DNA of 64,000 nt from Mycobacterium sp. 852002-51057_SCH5723018 (GTDB lineage Bacteria > Actinomycetota > Actinomycetes > Mycobacteriales > Mycobacteriaceae). Of this stretch, positions 18,239 to 28,279 are shown piece after piece; the stretch's first letter is position 1; the number at the start of each line of letters is the position of its first letter. The stretch lies in contig NZ_LZIR01000021.1 in NCBI RefSeq assembly GCF_001667035.1, positions 1 through 64,000 of the forward strand. The letters are read 5' to 3'. The translations under genes and the position numbers were made by a program. The notes below the pieces were generated by a model. It was given only the letters and a program-made list of their open reading frames with translations, was not told the origin of the DNA and did not search any database.

Positions 18239-21200
18239 GCCCGGCCCTCGTCCAGCAGGTCGGACACCGCGGTCACCATCGAGACCGGCGGCAGCCAGCT
18301 GAACACTCCGCAGGGATGCCCGTCGACCGTCGGGGTTTGCGGCCCGCACATGCCTCGCACGAACAGGTACAACACACCGCCCAGGTGCTGCGAGGGCTGG
18401 TAGCCGGGTTGCCGCCACCGCAGGAAACGATGCAGCACAACGGTATACAGCAACGCCTGCAACGGATAGTCGGAGTGCAGCATCGCTTCGGTCAGCCGGT
18501 GCAAACCGTAGTCGGCCGCGGTGGCGCCGAGCATGTTGGTCTTGTAGTCGACCACCGCGTAGCGCTGCCGGGGCAGGCGCAGCACCACGTCGACCGAGCC
18601 GGACAGGTAACCGCGCAGCGACTGGCCGCCGAGCGAATCCGACATCAACCGGTCGCTGTAGCCGGCCAATGGGTCGTCGACGGACAGGTGCTCACGAACA
18701 AGCGCCCCGACATCCGCGAGCCGAAGTTGCGGGACCGAACCCCGGATGTCGCCTCCCGCCAAGGGAATTTCGAAGTCCAACTCCCGCAACCGATCCCGCA
18801 GACCGATCCGGCGTAAGGTCAGCCCCTCCGCCAGCGGGCCCAGCGACGTGTCGTGCATGGGCAGCAACGCCGAGGCCACGGTGGTGGGCTCGGCGTCCAC
18901 GGGCCACCAGGCCGAGTGCCTGCGCACGTGGGCTTCCAGTTCGGCCGCGAGATCGGCGGCGAAGGGATCCGCGGTTTCGAGCACCGCGTGCACGAGCGAT
19001 CCGAACGTCGCGCCGGCGGGCAAGCCCGACATGGGAGAAACGACGTCGGCGCCCGCGGGGGGCGCGTCCGGTGTGACGGCCACCGCGGCGCCGTCGATCT
19101 CGTCGTCGCGGGCCGACATCTCCGGTTCACTGCTGACACCGGAGTCATAGGACTCCTCCGCGCTGCGCACCAACGCCGAATACGATGTTCGCCGCCACGC
19201 GGTGTCGATCGACCGGTGGAAGTGCCGCACCGCAAGCTCGGTGGACGGGGCCGGGCGGTGCACCGCCGGGGCGTCCACCACCGACGCTTCTTCGATCGCC
19301 GGGCCGCCGGCGGCCTCCCACGCGCGAAGGCAGGCCAATGCGTCCTCGTCCGAGATCGTCCGCGGCACACAGCTATCCGGGACCTCGGCCTGTCCCAGAC
19401 GCCGGCCCCGCAGCAGCCGGGACAGCCCTCCGTTCGGCTCGTCCTTGGCGGGTGCCCACCACGCCACCACCTGCGACTGCGCCCGGGTCAGGGCGACGTA
19501 CGTGAGCCGGATGTCGTTGCGCGCCGCCTCGGCGCGGCTGAACGCCTCGATGGTCCTGCGGTCGGCGCCCCCCGGGCCGCCGACGTCCAGGCAGCGAACG
19601 CCGTCCTCGTCGTGGTAGAGCGGAATGTCGTCGATGAAGACGTGCCGATTGAAGGCGAACGGCAAGTAGACGATCGGGAACTGTAACCCCTTGGCGCCCC
19701 ACACCGTCAGGATCTGCACGGCCGCGGCGTCACTGTCGATGCGGCGGCTGCGTTCGGGTGCCCCGGCGCGCTCCTCGCATTGCCGACGCAACCAGTCGCG
19801 CAGGGCGGGCAGCGTCAACCGTTCCCGATGGGCCACGGCGTGCAGCAGCTGAGCGATGTGGGCCAGGTCGGTCATGGTGCGTTCACCAGCCTGCTCGGCA
19901 AGCACCCGCCTCCCCACGCCGGCCAGTTGCGCGGCCTCGAACACCGCGGCGGGTCCGCGGTTTCGCAACTCATCGGACCACTCCCGCAGCGTGGCAGCGA
20001 CCTCGTCGGTGAGGTCGTCTCCGCCCGCGGCCAGGTCGCCGGCCGTCTTGCCGAAGAACACCGTGGCGGCGGCGGCGCGCACCAGCCCGGCGCGGTGGGT
20101 CTGGTCGAACGCGTCCAGCAGGAACAGCCAATCCTTGGCCGCTTCGGCCGCGAATACGTCGCCGTCGCCGGTGTAGACCGCGGGAATCCCGGCTTGCGTC
20201 AACGCGGTTTGACACGCCCGCGCGTCCTTGCCGGATTCGACGATGACCGCGATATCACCGGCGCGCACCCGGTTGCCGTCGAAGGTGGCGTCGCTGGCCA
20301 GCAGGGCGCCGACGTCGGCGGCGAGGTCGGCCGGGATGTGGCGACGCAGCTGGTCGATCGAAATGGTCCGGTCCTGCTGGCAACCGAAGGCGGCGCGGCC
20401 GACCACCCGGAGCCGAAACGGCTGATTGTGCGGCGCATTGCGCAGCCGGTGGCCCGCCACGTGCGCCTCGATGTCGCGCACCACGATGTCGGGGTCGCCC
20501 AGCGCGGCCCCGCGCAACAGCGTTTGCAGGCTGTCGACGAGCACCTTGTCGCTGCGCCAATTCACGCTCAGCGTGCGGCGCTCGCCGGCCGTTTGGGCCG
20601 CCCGCAGATAGGTGTAGATGTCGCCGCCGCGAAAACCGTAGATCGCCTGCTTGGGGTCGCCGATCAACACCAGCCTGGAATGGCCGTTGAAGGCGCGATC
20701 GATGACCTCCCATTGAATGGGATCGGTGTCCTGGAATTCGTCGATCATCACGATCGACCAGCGGCGGCGCATCCGGTCGGCGGCAGCCGAATCCGCGGAA
20801 CCCGGACGGCTTTTCAAAGCGCCGGCCAGGCGATTGAGCAGGTCGTTGTAGCTGAAGATGCCGAGCCGGCGCTTGCGCAGCTCGAGTTGGTCCAGCACGT
20901 CGGTGGCGAAACGCAGTCGCACCCCGGCAATGGCCTGCGGGTCCGGGTCGCGCAGTCGCAGCTGCGCGCAGGGGTCCTCGACGATCGCACGGGCCAGCGC
21001 CAGCGCATCGCGGTGGCTGAGGGCCACCTCGTCGCGCTGCGATCCGAAGTGCGCAAGATACAGGTCGTCGACGATCTGGCCGACCAGATCGTCGAGGCTT
21101 TCCACCAGCGTGGCGTCGGTGTCCGTATCACCGGCAACCCCAAGCGATTTGAGCACCAGGTGACAGAACTGGTGCGTGGTGCAGATGGTGGCGGCGTCGA

Positions 21201-21540
21201 AGTCCGAGAGCGCGTCGCGCAGCCGCGCGCATCGCTCGCCGCGCTCGGCGTCGGTGCCGGCCGTCAGGTGGGTGAGCAGATCGGTAGCCCTGTCGGACAG
21301 CGAACCTTCCAGTGCGGCAACGGCTTCCACGATCTGGCAGCGGACCCTTTCCCGCAGTTCCCGGCTGGCCGCCTTGCTGAAGGTGATCAGCAGCATTTCG
21401 TCGAGCTTGCCGACGCCGTCGGAGATGAAGCGGGTCACGAGGCCGGCCAGTGCGAACGTCTTGCCGGTGCCCGCGCTGGCCTCCAGCACCGTCGTGGACC
21501 CCGGCGCGGGCAACGGGCCGAGCAGGTCGAAGCGCTCCAT
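18235..21540 (-). CDS. recB: exodeoxyribonuclease V beta subunit
   Basis: RecB combines a 3'-5' SF1 helicase and the nuclease of RecBCD. The 1101-residue protein shows Walker A ASAGTGKTFALAG at 21-33, motif II VMIDEFQDTDPIQW, motif IV-like GFRGGDIYTYL, motif V/VI around ILTVWGAKGLQFPIVYLPF and LTYVALTRAQSQ. The C-terminal nuclease domain keeps its key residues: the His in GSLVHAVLE, the Asp in GSVDVVLRL and the Lys in VVDYKTNM, so it should cut DNA. The ATG at 21540 shares one base with the recC stop (TGATG), giving coupled translation. The open frame extends 16 codons further upstream into recC without support. Confidence 0.95.
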   Translation of the reverse strand: MERFDLLGPLPAPGSTTVLEASAGTGKTFALAGLVTRFISDGVGKLDEMLLITFSKAASRELRERVRCQIVEAVAALEGSLSDRATDLLTHLTAGTDAERGERCARLRDALSDFDAATICTTHQFCHLVLKSLGVAGDTDTDATLVESLDDLVGQIVDDLYLAHFGSQRDEVALSHRDALALARAIVEDPCAQLRLRDPDPQAIAGVRLRFATDVLDQLELRKRRLGIFSYNDLLNRLAGALKSRPGSADSAAADRMRRRWSIVMIDEFQDTDPIQWEVIDRAFNGHSRLVLIGDPKQAIYGFRGGDIYTYLRAAQTAGERRTLSVNWRSDKVLVDSLQTLLRGAALGDPDIVVRDIEAHVAGHRLRNAPHNQPFRLRVVGRAAFGCQQDRTISIDQLRRHIPADLAADVGALLASDATFDGNRVRAGDIAVIVESGKDARACQTALTQAGIPAVYTGDGDVFAAEAAKDWLFLLDAFDQTHRAGLVRAAAATVFFGKTAGDLAAGGDDLTDEVAATLREWSDELRNRGPAAVFEAAQLAGVGRRVLAEQAGERTMTDLAHIAQLLHAVAHRERLTLPALRDWLRRQCEERAGAPERSRRIDSDAAAVQILTVWGAKGLQFPIVYLPFAFNRHVFIDDIPLYHDEDGVRCLDVGGPGGADRRTIEAFSRAEAARNDIRLTYVALTRAQSQVVAWWAPAKDEPNGGLSRLLRGRRLGQAEVPDSCVPRTISDEDALACLRAWEAAGGPAIEEASVVDAPAVHRPAPSTELAVRHFHRSIDTAWRRTSYSALVRSAEESYDSGVSSEPEMSARDDEIDGAAVAVTPDAPPAGADVVSPMSGLPAGATFGSLVHAVLETADPFAADLAAELEAHVRRHSAWWPVDAEPTTVASALLPMHDTSLGPLAEGLTLRRIGLRDRLRELDFEIPLAGGDIRGSVPQLRLADVGALVREHLSVDDPLAGYSDRLMSDSLGGQSLRGYLSGSVDVVLRLPRQRYAVVDYKTNMLGATAADYGLHRLTEAMLHSDYPLQALLYTVVLHRFLRWRQPGYQPSQHLGGVLYLFVRGMCGPQTPTVDGHPCGVFSWLPPVSMVTAVSDLLDEGRA

Positions 21541-24500
21541 CAGACCAGCTCCCGGGCCGAGCGTTCGGAGCGCAGCAGCGGCCCCCACAGCCGGGCCGCC
21601 AACGCGCCGAGGCGCGTGCCTTCACCGGCAACCTCTTCGCCCGCGCGCGGCGGTCCCAGCAGGACGTCGAGCCGAGCCCTTGTGCCCCAGACCCTTTCGT
21701 TTGCCGGCTCGGCATTCTCACCGCGGAAGTTGTTCTGCGAGTTCCACCGATATCCCGCGGCCCTGAGCGGGTCCCTGTCCGAATTGCGGGCGTCCGCCCA
21801 GGCGAACGATGTCCGCAGCGGCAGTGGTAGCGGCTCCCGGCGACCGGCGTCGTACAGCCGCACCAGCTCACGCAGCGTCTCGAGGGAGTCCGGTGGCGGA
21901 CCGAGCAGGCGGCGCTCGATCCGATCGTTTCGCCGGGCGCGCCCGATGCACAATGCGCTCCAGTCACGACGCGAATCGCTTGCCTTCAACGCCAGCAGCG
22001 GGATCCACGATTCCAGCAGGTGCTTGCCGCCGAGCTTGGAGTAGGTGACCGACACGGTGCGGGCGCCGAAGACGGGTGTCACCGTGCCGGTGAGCCGCCG
22101 CGCGCCGTCCAGCGGCAGGTCGACGTCGTAAGCGGAGGGCGCACCGCGGCGGTGCCGCAGCGCCTCGGCGGCCAGTTCGGCGGCCTGGCCGCGGATTTCC
22201 CTGGCTTTGCGCCAGCCCAGCTGCCCCGGGGGCAAGGTCCCTCGGCGCCATTCGGCTTCGGCCGCCTTGCCAGGATCCAAGCCGCGCAACATGTCTCGCA
22301 GCATCCGGTCGCCGACCGACCACTCTTCGAGGTTGTCGATCTCGACGGGCATCTCGTCTTTGATCTCGTCGATCTCCCAGGGCAACGTGTAGTCCAGCGC
22401 GCGGAAGAACCCCTTGACCGGGTCACGCAGGAAGGCCAGCAAGTCGGCGAGCACGACGTCGTCGGGTGCCGGTCGGGGGAGCGGATCGGTGAAGAAGCGC
22501 GGCCGCGGGTGCCGGTCACCGGCGGCGGCCCGGGCCGCGACCAGGGCGGTCGGATCGAAGGTGAACGGCTGGCCCGGCAGCAGCTCGCCCGGCGTGACAT
22601 TGCGAATGTCGAACGGCTGCAACGGGTGCTCGATCAGCACCCGGTCTCGCACCGGCGCCGGTGTGGTCTGATCGAGCGCGTCGAGCAGTTCGGCCAGCGG
22701 CACCGACGGCGGCCGCGGGTGTCCGGTGTGCTCGTCGGCGCCGGTATAGGTGATGACCAACGTCTCGGTGGCCGCGCATACCGCGTCGAGCAGCAATTGC
22801 CGGTCCTCGGAACGGATGTCGCGCTCGCCGGTCATCGGCCCGCGGGAAAGGGCGTCGTCGCCGTCCGGCAGCGCGGACCGCGGAAACACGCCGTCGTCGA
22901 GCCCGACCAGGCACACCACCCGGTGCGGGACCGAGCGCATCGGCACCATCGTGCACACGGTCAAGGTTCCGGTCCGGAAGTTGGCCCGGGTCGGACGCCC
23001 GGCGAGGCGCTCGGCCAGCAATGCCCGTACGTCGGACAGCCGCAGCCGGGCGGCGGCGCGAAATTCGGCCTGCGCCAGTATGGTTGCGAACTCGCGGCGC
23101 AATTGTCCCGATTGCCACGCGTCGGCGGCGTCCACCTGGGTCAATGCCGCGACACCGTCGGTGAGCGCATCGATCCACTCGGCCAGCGGGCGGATTCCGT
23201 CGAGCGAGTCGACCGCCGACTGCAGCCGGTCGACGTACTCGGCCAGCCGCCCCGCCAGCTCCACCCGGTTGCTGCCGACGTCGTCCAGGGGAAGCGCGGT
23301 CGCCAGCCACGCCTGCGAGTCGTCGGACATCGCGACCCCGGTCAGGATCCGGTCCAGGCCGAAACGCCAGGTGTTTCCCACGATGTGGTCGAGTCCGTAT
23401 GGCTTGCGGTGCCGGGTGTCGAAGCTCCAGCGGATACCGGAGTCGCGCACCCACGCGGCGATCGTGTCGAGGTCGTCGTCGGTGAATTTGAAGCGGGTCC
23501 GCACCGGCGCGGCCTGGGCCAGGTTGAGGACCTGGGTTGCGGTCGCGCGGCTGCCGGCGATGCCGAGCAGCTCCCCGGCCACCCCGAGGAGGGGGTTGGT
23601 CTGGGTGAGGGCTCGGTCGGCCAGCCGCACTCGCAGCCGGTGCGCGGGGTGGTTGGGGCCGGGGAGTTCGCCCAGGCCGAAGTCGGCGACGATCAGCGGC
23701 GCGCAGCTCTCGATGTCGGGGCACATCACCACGATGTCGCGCGGTTCAAGCGTGGGATCGTCCGCCAACAGCCCGAGCAGTACTTCACGCAGCACGTCGA
23801 TCTGCCGGGCAGTGCCGTGGCAGGCGTGCACCCGAACCGATCGGTCGTCGGCGGCCAGGGCCCGGTCGTCGGGCCGCACCGCGTTGGCGGCGATATCGGA
23901 TTGCAGCCAGCCCAGTAATGTCTCGGGTTGCGTTTCCGCGCCGAGGTATTCGTCTGTGGCGCGGGCCGAGGGCAACACGGTTTGCAGCTCGCGAAGGTCG
24001 CGGCCCAGTGTCTGCAGCAGCGGGTGGCGGACTCGGCGCCGGCTGGTGTCGTCGGTTCGCCGCACCGGGCCGCGCAGATCGGCGAGCCGCCGCCACAGTT
24101 CGTCGCTGGGGTGCGGCAGCCACAGGTGCAGGTCGTGGTGCGCGGCCAGCGCGTCGAGCAGCTCGATGTCGGTGGCAGGCAGCCGCGTGTGGCCGAACAG
24201 CGACAGCCGCGCCGGCAGGTCGACCGGCCCCTCCCGCAACCGCGCGACGGTCTTCTGGTGGCGGACGTGCGGGGGATCGGCCTCGACCCGCGCAGCCAGC
24301 GCGCGCCACAGTTCCGGCTGCCAGGCCAGGTCGGTGTCGAGGCCCTTCGCGTTGCCGTCCAGCCAGTCGATGAGCAGTTGCGGACGCTGCCGGGCGTAAG
24401 AGGCGAACAGCCCGGCCAGCCGGCGCGCCACGGCATACCGGCGCCCTTTGCGCAGCTCCGCCTCCTCGCCGGTGTGGAAGTGGCCCAGATGGGTTGCCAG

Positions 24501-24848
24501 CGTTCGGCACCACGGCTGGTCGAGGCCGGCATCGATCACCTCGAGCAGCGGCCAGGTCATCGCCTCGGGCGACCACGGGTCCTCGTCGACCGTCCCGGTG
24601 ATCGCAGAAATCTCGGCGATCAACGATCCCGGGCTGCGGAAAGCCACCCCCGCGCAGACCCCGTCGCCCATGCCGGGCCGCGGACCCAGCACGTGCGAAA
24701 GCCGCTGACTGAGCCAGCGTTCCACGCCGCGCGCCGGCACCAGCACCAGCTCCTCGACGAACGGGTCGGGCAGCGGGGCGGCCAGCAGGGCGCCGAGACC
24801 GTCGGCGAGCAGGTCGGTGCGTTCGGCACGGTGAAGATGAAGCGCCAT
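21540..24848 (-). CDS. recC: exodeoxyribonuclease V gamma subunit
   Basis: RecC is the scaffold and Chi-recognition subunit of RecBCD; it resembles an inactive helicase/nuclease. The 1102-residue protein starts MALHLHRAERTDLLADGLG, then ELVLVPARGVERWLSQRLS, the helicase-like remnants DIVVMCPDIESCAPLI and VVCLVGLDDGVFPRS, and a C-terminal nuclease-like region (GFFRALDYTLPWE). First gene of the recC-recB-recD operon. The frame stays open for another 400 codons upstream of the ATG at 24848, but that part is antisense to the divergent PHP gene and has shadow-like composition. The ~150 bp between this ATG and the divergent start must contain both promoters. Confidence 0.94.
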   Translation of the reverse strand: MALHLHRAERTDLLADGLGALLAAPLPDPFVEELVLVPARGVERWLSQRLSHVLGPRPGMGDGVCAGVAFRSPGSLIAEISAITGTVDEDPWSPEAMTWPLLEVIDAGLDQPWCRTLATHLGHFHTGEEAELRKGRRYAVARRLAGLFASYARQRPQLLIDWLDGNAKGLDTDLAWQPELWRALAARVEADPPHVRHQKTVARLREGPVDLPARLSLFGHTRLPATDIELLDALAAHHDLHLWLPHPSDELWRRLADLRGPVRRTDDTSRRRVRHPLLQTLGRDLRELQTVLPSARATDEYLGAETQPETLLGWLQSDIAANAVRPDDRALAADDRSVRVHACHGTARQIDVLREVLLGLLADDPTLEPRDIVVMCPDIESCAPLIVADFGLGELPGPNHPAHRLRVRLADRALTQTNPLLGVAGELLGIAGSRATATQVLNLAQAAPVRTRFKFTDDDLDTIAAWVRDSGIRWSFDTRHRKPYGLDHIVGNTWRFGLDRILTGVAMSDDSQAWLATALPLDDVGSNRVELAGRLAEYVDRLQSAVDSLDGIRPLAEWIDALTDGVAALTQVDAADAWQSGQLRREFATILAQAEFRAAARLRLSDVRALLAERLAGRPTRANFRTGTLTVCTMVPMRSVPHRVVCLVGLDDGVFPRSALPDGDDALSRGPMTGERDIRSEDRQLLLDAVCAATETLVITYTGADEHTGHPRPPSVPLAELLDALDQTTPAPVRDRVLIEHPLQPFDIRNVTPGELLPGQPFTFDPTALVAARAAAGDRHPRPRFFTDPLPRPAPDDVVLADLLAFLRDPVKGFFRALDYTLPWEIDEIKDEMPVEIDNLEEWSVGDRMLRDMLRGLDPGKAAEAEWRRGTLPPGQLGWRKAREIRGQAAELAAEALRHRRGAPSAYDVDLPLDGARRLTGTVTPVFGARTVSVTYSKLGGKHLLESWIPLLALKASDSRRDWSALCIGRARRNDRIERRLLGPPPDSLETLRELVRLYDAGRREPLPLPLRTSFAWADARNSDRDPLRAAGYRWNSQNNFRGENAEPANERVWGTRARLDVLLGPPRAGEEVAGEGTRLGALAARLWGPLLRSERSARELV

Positions 24849-25001
24849 CGAGCGCCACCCTAGAGCTTGGCACCGACGACGTGGCCGGTTGACGCGGACA
24901 AAATGCTCAGCGGCCCGACGCCAGCCGTTGGTGGCGATGTAACGGCTGGTTACCGCTGGGTGCCGGATGCTGTGGGCGTACCGAGAGGGCGGGAGGCGGC
25001 C

Positions 25002-26429
25002 ATGACCATCGCGACGATCGCACCCGGTGCCATCACCGAGCGACGCGACACCGGGGCGATCGAGGTGACGTTCTCGGGGCGGTTCGGTCTTGGCATCTAC
25101 CGGTGGGCTTACCTGCCGTTCGAGGTGCCGCCGGGCGTGCGGCGAATCCGGGTCGCCGCGGTCCACGAGGACTTCGCCGCGGGATTTGCCCGAAACGTGT
25201 TGGATCTGGGCGTCTTTGGCCCCGCCGGCCACGACCCGGGCAACGCCGCGGGCTTCCGAGGCTGGTCGGGCGGCGCCCGAGACGGCTTCGTCATCTCCAG
25301 CAGCCATGCCACCCCGGGCTATCTGGCGGGCCCCATCGACCCGGGTTCCTGGGCCGTGGCCCTCGGCCCGGTGGTTCTGAGCCCGTGGGGGATGGCCTGG
25401 CGGGTGCGCGTCACCCTGGAACGCGGCGAGCCCGACCCCGAACCGGATCTGCCCGCCGCGCAGGCCGGCCCGGTGATCGCGCCGCCGGCCGCACCGATCG
25501 GGAGCCCGCGCTGGTTCCGCGGGGATCTGCATCTGCACACCGTGCACTCCGACGGCGAGCGCGATCCCGCCGAGCTGGTGTCGGCCGCGCGGGCCGCGGG
25601 GCTGGACTTCATCGTCTCCACCGAGCACAACACCAACTCCGCGAACCGGGTGTGGGCGGCCTGTCGCACCGGATCGCTGTTGGTGATTCCCGGCGAGGAG
25701 GTCACCACCCGGCACGGACACTGGCTCGCCGTCGGCCTGCCCCCGCACGCCTGGGTCGACTGGCGATACGGGCCGCGTGACGGGCTGTTCCCGCGCTTCG
25801 CCGCCGAGGTCCGCGAAGCCGGTGGCCTGGTGGTCGCCGCCCATCCCGCCGTGCCGCTGCCGGGATCGGCGTGGGAGTTCGGTTTCGCCCACGTCGAGGC
25901 GCTCGAGGTGTGGAATGGCCGGTGGAACGTCGACGACGAAGTCTCCCTTCGCATTTGGCAACGCATGCTGCGGCGCGGCAGGCGCATCGTGGCGGTCGGC
26001 GGCAGCGACTCGCACGGCGAACATCAGCCGGTCGGCGCGCCGCAGACGGCCGTGCACGCGCGTGAACTGTCCATGCCGGCGATCGTCGACGGGCTGCGCC
26101 GCGGTCGCTCCTACATCGTCCGATCACGCGAGGTCGCGTGCGAGCTGACCGCTACCTGCCCGGGCGGAAGCGGCGGTCCCGGGGAGGCATTGCCGGTGCG
26201 GCCCGGGGCGCCGGTGACGGTCACCGCCGTGATCGCCGGGGCCGCCGGCACAACCGCCGCCCTGATCACGGCGACGGGCTGCGCCGGGCGGACGGCGGTG
26301 AGTGCGGCGCGGGCCCGGTTGCGCTGGGAGCTCGACGCCGCGTCGGCGCGCTTTGTGCGGCTGGAGGTACGCGAGCGGGGAAGGCTCGGCGCGATGGTCG
26401 CGTTGACAAATCCCGTATGGCTAGCCTGA
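25002..26429 (+). CDS. PHP-domain metallohydrolase (CehA/McbA family-like)
   Basis: Protein of 475 residues with an N-terminal beta-rich region (~1-165) and a PHP (polymerase and histidinol phosphatase) domain from ~175. Metal-binding motifs of the PHP fold are visible in order: DLHLHTVHSDGERDP, STEHNTNSANR, GEEVTTRHGHWL, VVAAHPAVPLPGS and VGGSDSHGEHQP. CehA/McbA-family members hydrolyse phosphoesters or carbamates; no signal peptide is seen, so the enzyme should be cytoplasmic. The last ~100 residues are a second beta-rich region (PVTVTAVIAGAAGTTAALI). The ATG at 25002 sits five bases after GGGAGG (24991-24996); an upstream in-frame extension to 24867 is disfavoured. The nitroreductase gene follows 21 bp downstream. 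Confidence 0.88.
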   Translation: MTIATIAPGAITERRDTGAIEVTFSGRFGLGIYRWAYLPFEVPPGVRRIRVAAVHEDFAAGFARNVLDLGVFGPAGHDPGNAAGFRGWSGGARDGFVISSSHATPGYLAGPIDPGSWAVALGPVVLSPWGMAWRVRVTLERGEPDPEPDLPAAQAGPVIAPPAAPIGSPRWFRGDLHLHTVHSDGERDPAELVSAARAAGLDFIVSTEHNTNSANRVWAACRTGSLLVIPGEEVTTRHGHWLAVGLPPHAWVDWRYGPRDGLFPRFAAEVREAGGLVVAAHPAVPLPGSAWEFGFAHVEALEVWNGRWNVDDEVSLRIWQRMLRRGRRIVAVGGSDSHGEHQPVGAPQTAVHARELSMPAIVDGLRRGRSYIVRSREVACELTATCPGGSGGPGEALPVRPGAPVTVTAVIAGAAGTTAALITATGCAGRTAVSAARARLRWELDAASARFVRLEVRERGRLGAMVALTNPVWLA

Positions 26430-26450
26430 ACCGGACCGGAGGGGAACGAC

Positions 26451-26966
26451 ATGCAAGCTTGGGACGCGATCTGTGCGCGGCGCAACGTCCGGCAATACAC
26501 GGACGAGCCGGTGTCCGACGACGACCTGAACCGCATCGCCGAGGCGGGCTGGCGGGCCCCGTCGGCCAAGAACCGGCAGCCGTGGGACTTTGTCGTCGTC
26601 ACCGACCGGACCCAGCTGCAGGAGTTGTCCACCGTCTGGCAGGGGGCGGGTCACATCGCGTCGGCCCCCGCCGCGATCGCGCTGGTTGTGCCGGTGCCAC
26701 CCGACCAGCGCAGGCTGGTCACCGACACCTACGACATCGGCCAGGCCACGATGGCGATGATGATCGCGGCCGCCGACCGCGGGATCGGAACCGGCCATTC
26801 GTCGGTGGGAGACCAGGAGAAGGCACGCGCCATCCTGGGCGTGCCCGACGACCACCAGGTGGCGTTCCTGCTCGGCATCGGCTATCCCGCCGATCGCCCG
26901 CTCACCCCGGTCCGCAAGCCCGATCGGCGGCCCTTTCCCGAGGTCGTGCATCACGGGCGTTGGTGA
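26451..26966 (+). CDS. nitroreductase family protein (FMN-dependent)
   Basis: Short nitroreductase of 171 residues. The N-terminal RRNVRQYTDEPVSDDDLNRI and RAPSAKNRQPWDFVVVTD carry the FMN-phosphate-binding Arg and the Ser/Asn residues of the fold, and DIGQATMAMMIAAADRGIGTG is the typical central helix and glycine loop. The C-terminal GIGYPADRPLTPVRKPDRRPFPEVVHHGRW is the usual tail that packs over the flavin. NAD(P)H-dependent reduction of nitro or quinone compounds is expected; the physiological substrate is unknown. GGAGGGG precedes the ATG. It starts 21 bases after the PHP gene and probably shares its transcript. Confidence 0.9.
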   Translation: MQAWDAICARRNVRQYTDEPVSDDDLNRIAEAGWRAPSAKNRQPWDFVVVTDRTQLQELSTVWQGAGHIASAPAAIALVVPVPPDQRRLVTDTYDIGQATMAMMIAAADRGIGTGHSSVGDQEKARAILGVPDDHQVAFLLGIGYPADRPLTPVRKPDRRPFPEVVHHGRW

Positions 26967-27017
26967 TCCACACCGCGAAAACCGTTCGGCGCCTGGCGCA
27001 GCCGTAAGCTCGTTGTC

Positions 27018-27767
27018 GTGCATGATCACCGGGGCGACTACGGCATCGACGGATCCTTCAAGACCGTCTCGGCGCGCGGACAGGCCATAGGCGTCGTCGC
27101 CCAAGCCGCCGCCCTGGCCGTGTGGGCGGCGATCAGCTGGGCGCGCGGCAGGCGGATGGCCGCCGCGCTGGGCGGCGCATCGGCCGCCGGGATGATCTCG
27201 ATGATGACGTGGTACATCTACGCGACGCGCTCGGGCAAGTTCGTCGTGTGGGACCGGGTTCTCGATGACCTCCGCCTGCGGGGCGACGAAACGGTGCTGG
27301 ATCTCGGGTGCGGACGCGGCGCGGTGTTGACGGCAGTGGCCAAGCGGCTGCCGCGCGGCCGGGCGATCGGCGTCGATCTGTGGCATGCCGACCAGACCGA
27401 CAACTCGCAGGAGGCCACGCTGGCCAACGCGGCTCTGGAAAACGTCGCCGACCGCATCGAGGTCCGCACCGCCGACATGACCGCCCTGCCGCTGCCCGAC
27501 GAGAGCGTGGACGTGGTCGTCAGCAGCCTGGCCATCCACAACATTCCGGCCCGCGCCGGCCGCCGCCAGGCCCTCGACGAAGCGGCTCGCGTGCTGCGCC
27601 CGGGCGGCCGGCTGGCCATCGCCGATCTCTGGGAGACCCGTCAGCACGCCGAGCGCCTGCGCGAACTCGGTTGGCGAAACGTCAAGCGCCGCAACCTCGG
27701 ATGGCGCATGTGGTACGGCGGGCCGTGGATCTCCACGCGCCTGGTCACCGCCACGAAACCGGGGTGA
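27018..27767 (+). CDS. class I SAM-dependent methyltransferase with N-terminal membrane segments
   Basis: Protein of 249 residues with two hydrophobic segments near the N-terminus (~22-40 and ~48-68), then a Rossmann methyltransferase domain: VLDLGCGRG at 93-101 (motif I), the acidic GVDLWHAD (motif II), DMTALPLPDESVDVVVSSL (post-I/motif IV) and RVLRPGGRLAIADLWET (motif VI region). The membrane anchor suggests a lipid or quinone-like substrate, but this is inference. The start is GTG at 27018; there is no clear ribosome-binding site. It begins 51 bp after the nitroreductase stop in the same direction. Confidence 0.85.
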   Translation: MHDHRGDYGIDGSFKTVSARGQAIGVVAQAAALAVWAAISWARGRRMAAALGGASAAGMISMMTWYIYATRSGKFVVWDRVLDDLRLRGDETVLDLGCGRGAVLTAVAKRLPRGRAIGVDLWHADQTDNSQEATLANAALENVADRIEVRTADMTALPLPDESVDVVVSSLAIHNIPARAGRRQALDEAARVLRPGGRLAIADLWETRQHAERLRELGWRNVKRRNLGWRMWYGGPWISTRLVTATKPG

Positions 27768-27820
27768 GCGGCGCCGACGCTCGTGTATGCAATCTACCGG
27801 CTACAGGGCATGCTTGACCC

Positions 27821-28276
27821 ATGAACAGAAACGAACTCACCGAGCAGATCGTGGTGTCGCGCCTGACCAAGAGGCTGACCTGGCAGGAGCTGGCCGACGC
27901 GATCGACAGGCCGGTGCTGTGGACCACGTCGGCACTGCTGGGCCAGCACCCGATACCCGCCGAACTAGGCAAGAGCCTGGTCGAAATGCTCGACCTCGAC
28001 GAGTCAGCGGTGGCCGTGCTGGCAGCACCTCCCATGCGCGGCGGCCTGCCCACCGCCGTGCCGACCGACCCGACCATCTACCGCTTCTACGAAGCCCTGC
28101 AGGTGTACGGCGGCGCGATCAAGGAAATGATCCACGAGCAGTTCGGCGACGGCATCATGAGCGCGATCAACTTCAGCGTCGACCTGCACAAGAAACCGCA
28201 CCCGTCCGGCGACCGCGTGGTGGTCACGTTCGACGGGAAATTCCTTCCCTACCAATGGGTTTCGGCTGACGATTGA
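27821..28276 (+). CDS. cynS: cyanate hydratase (cyanase)
   Basis: Cyanase converts cyanate and bicarbonate to ammonia and carbon dioxide. The 151-residue protein has the N-terminal helix-turn-helix-like dimer domain (~1-75; LTWQELADAIDRPVLWTT) and the catalytic C-terminal domain. The three known active-site residues are all present with a constant offset of eight from E. coli: Arg88 and Glu91 in PTIYRFYEALQVYG, and Ser114 in GDGIMSAINFSVDL. Length is normal for the decameric enzyme. No carbonic anhydrase or cyanate transporter gene is next to it. There is no obvious ribosome-binding site before the ATG. The stop lies three bases before the start of the hydrolase gene, so the two are coupled. 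Confidence 0.95.
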   Translation: MNRNELTEQIVVSRLTKRLTWQELADAIDRPVLWTTSALLGQHPIPAELGKSLVEMLDLDESAVAVLAAPPMRGGLPTAVPTDPTIYRFYEALQVYGGAIKEMIHEQFGDGIMSAINFSVDLHKKPHPSGDRVVVTFDGKFLPYQWVSADD

Positions 28277-28279
28277 CCC

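Noticed and set aside
24849..26057. Upstream extension of the recC frame
   Set aside because: It is antisense to the PHP gene; recC has a normal length with the ATG at 24848.
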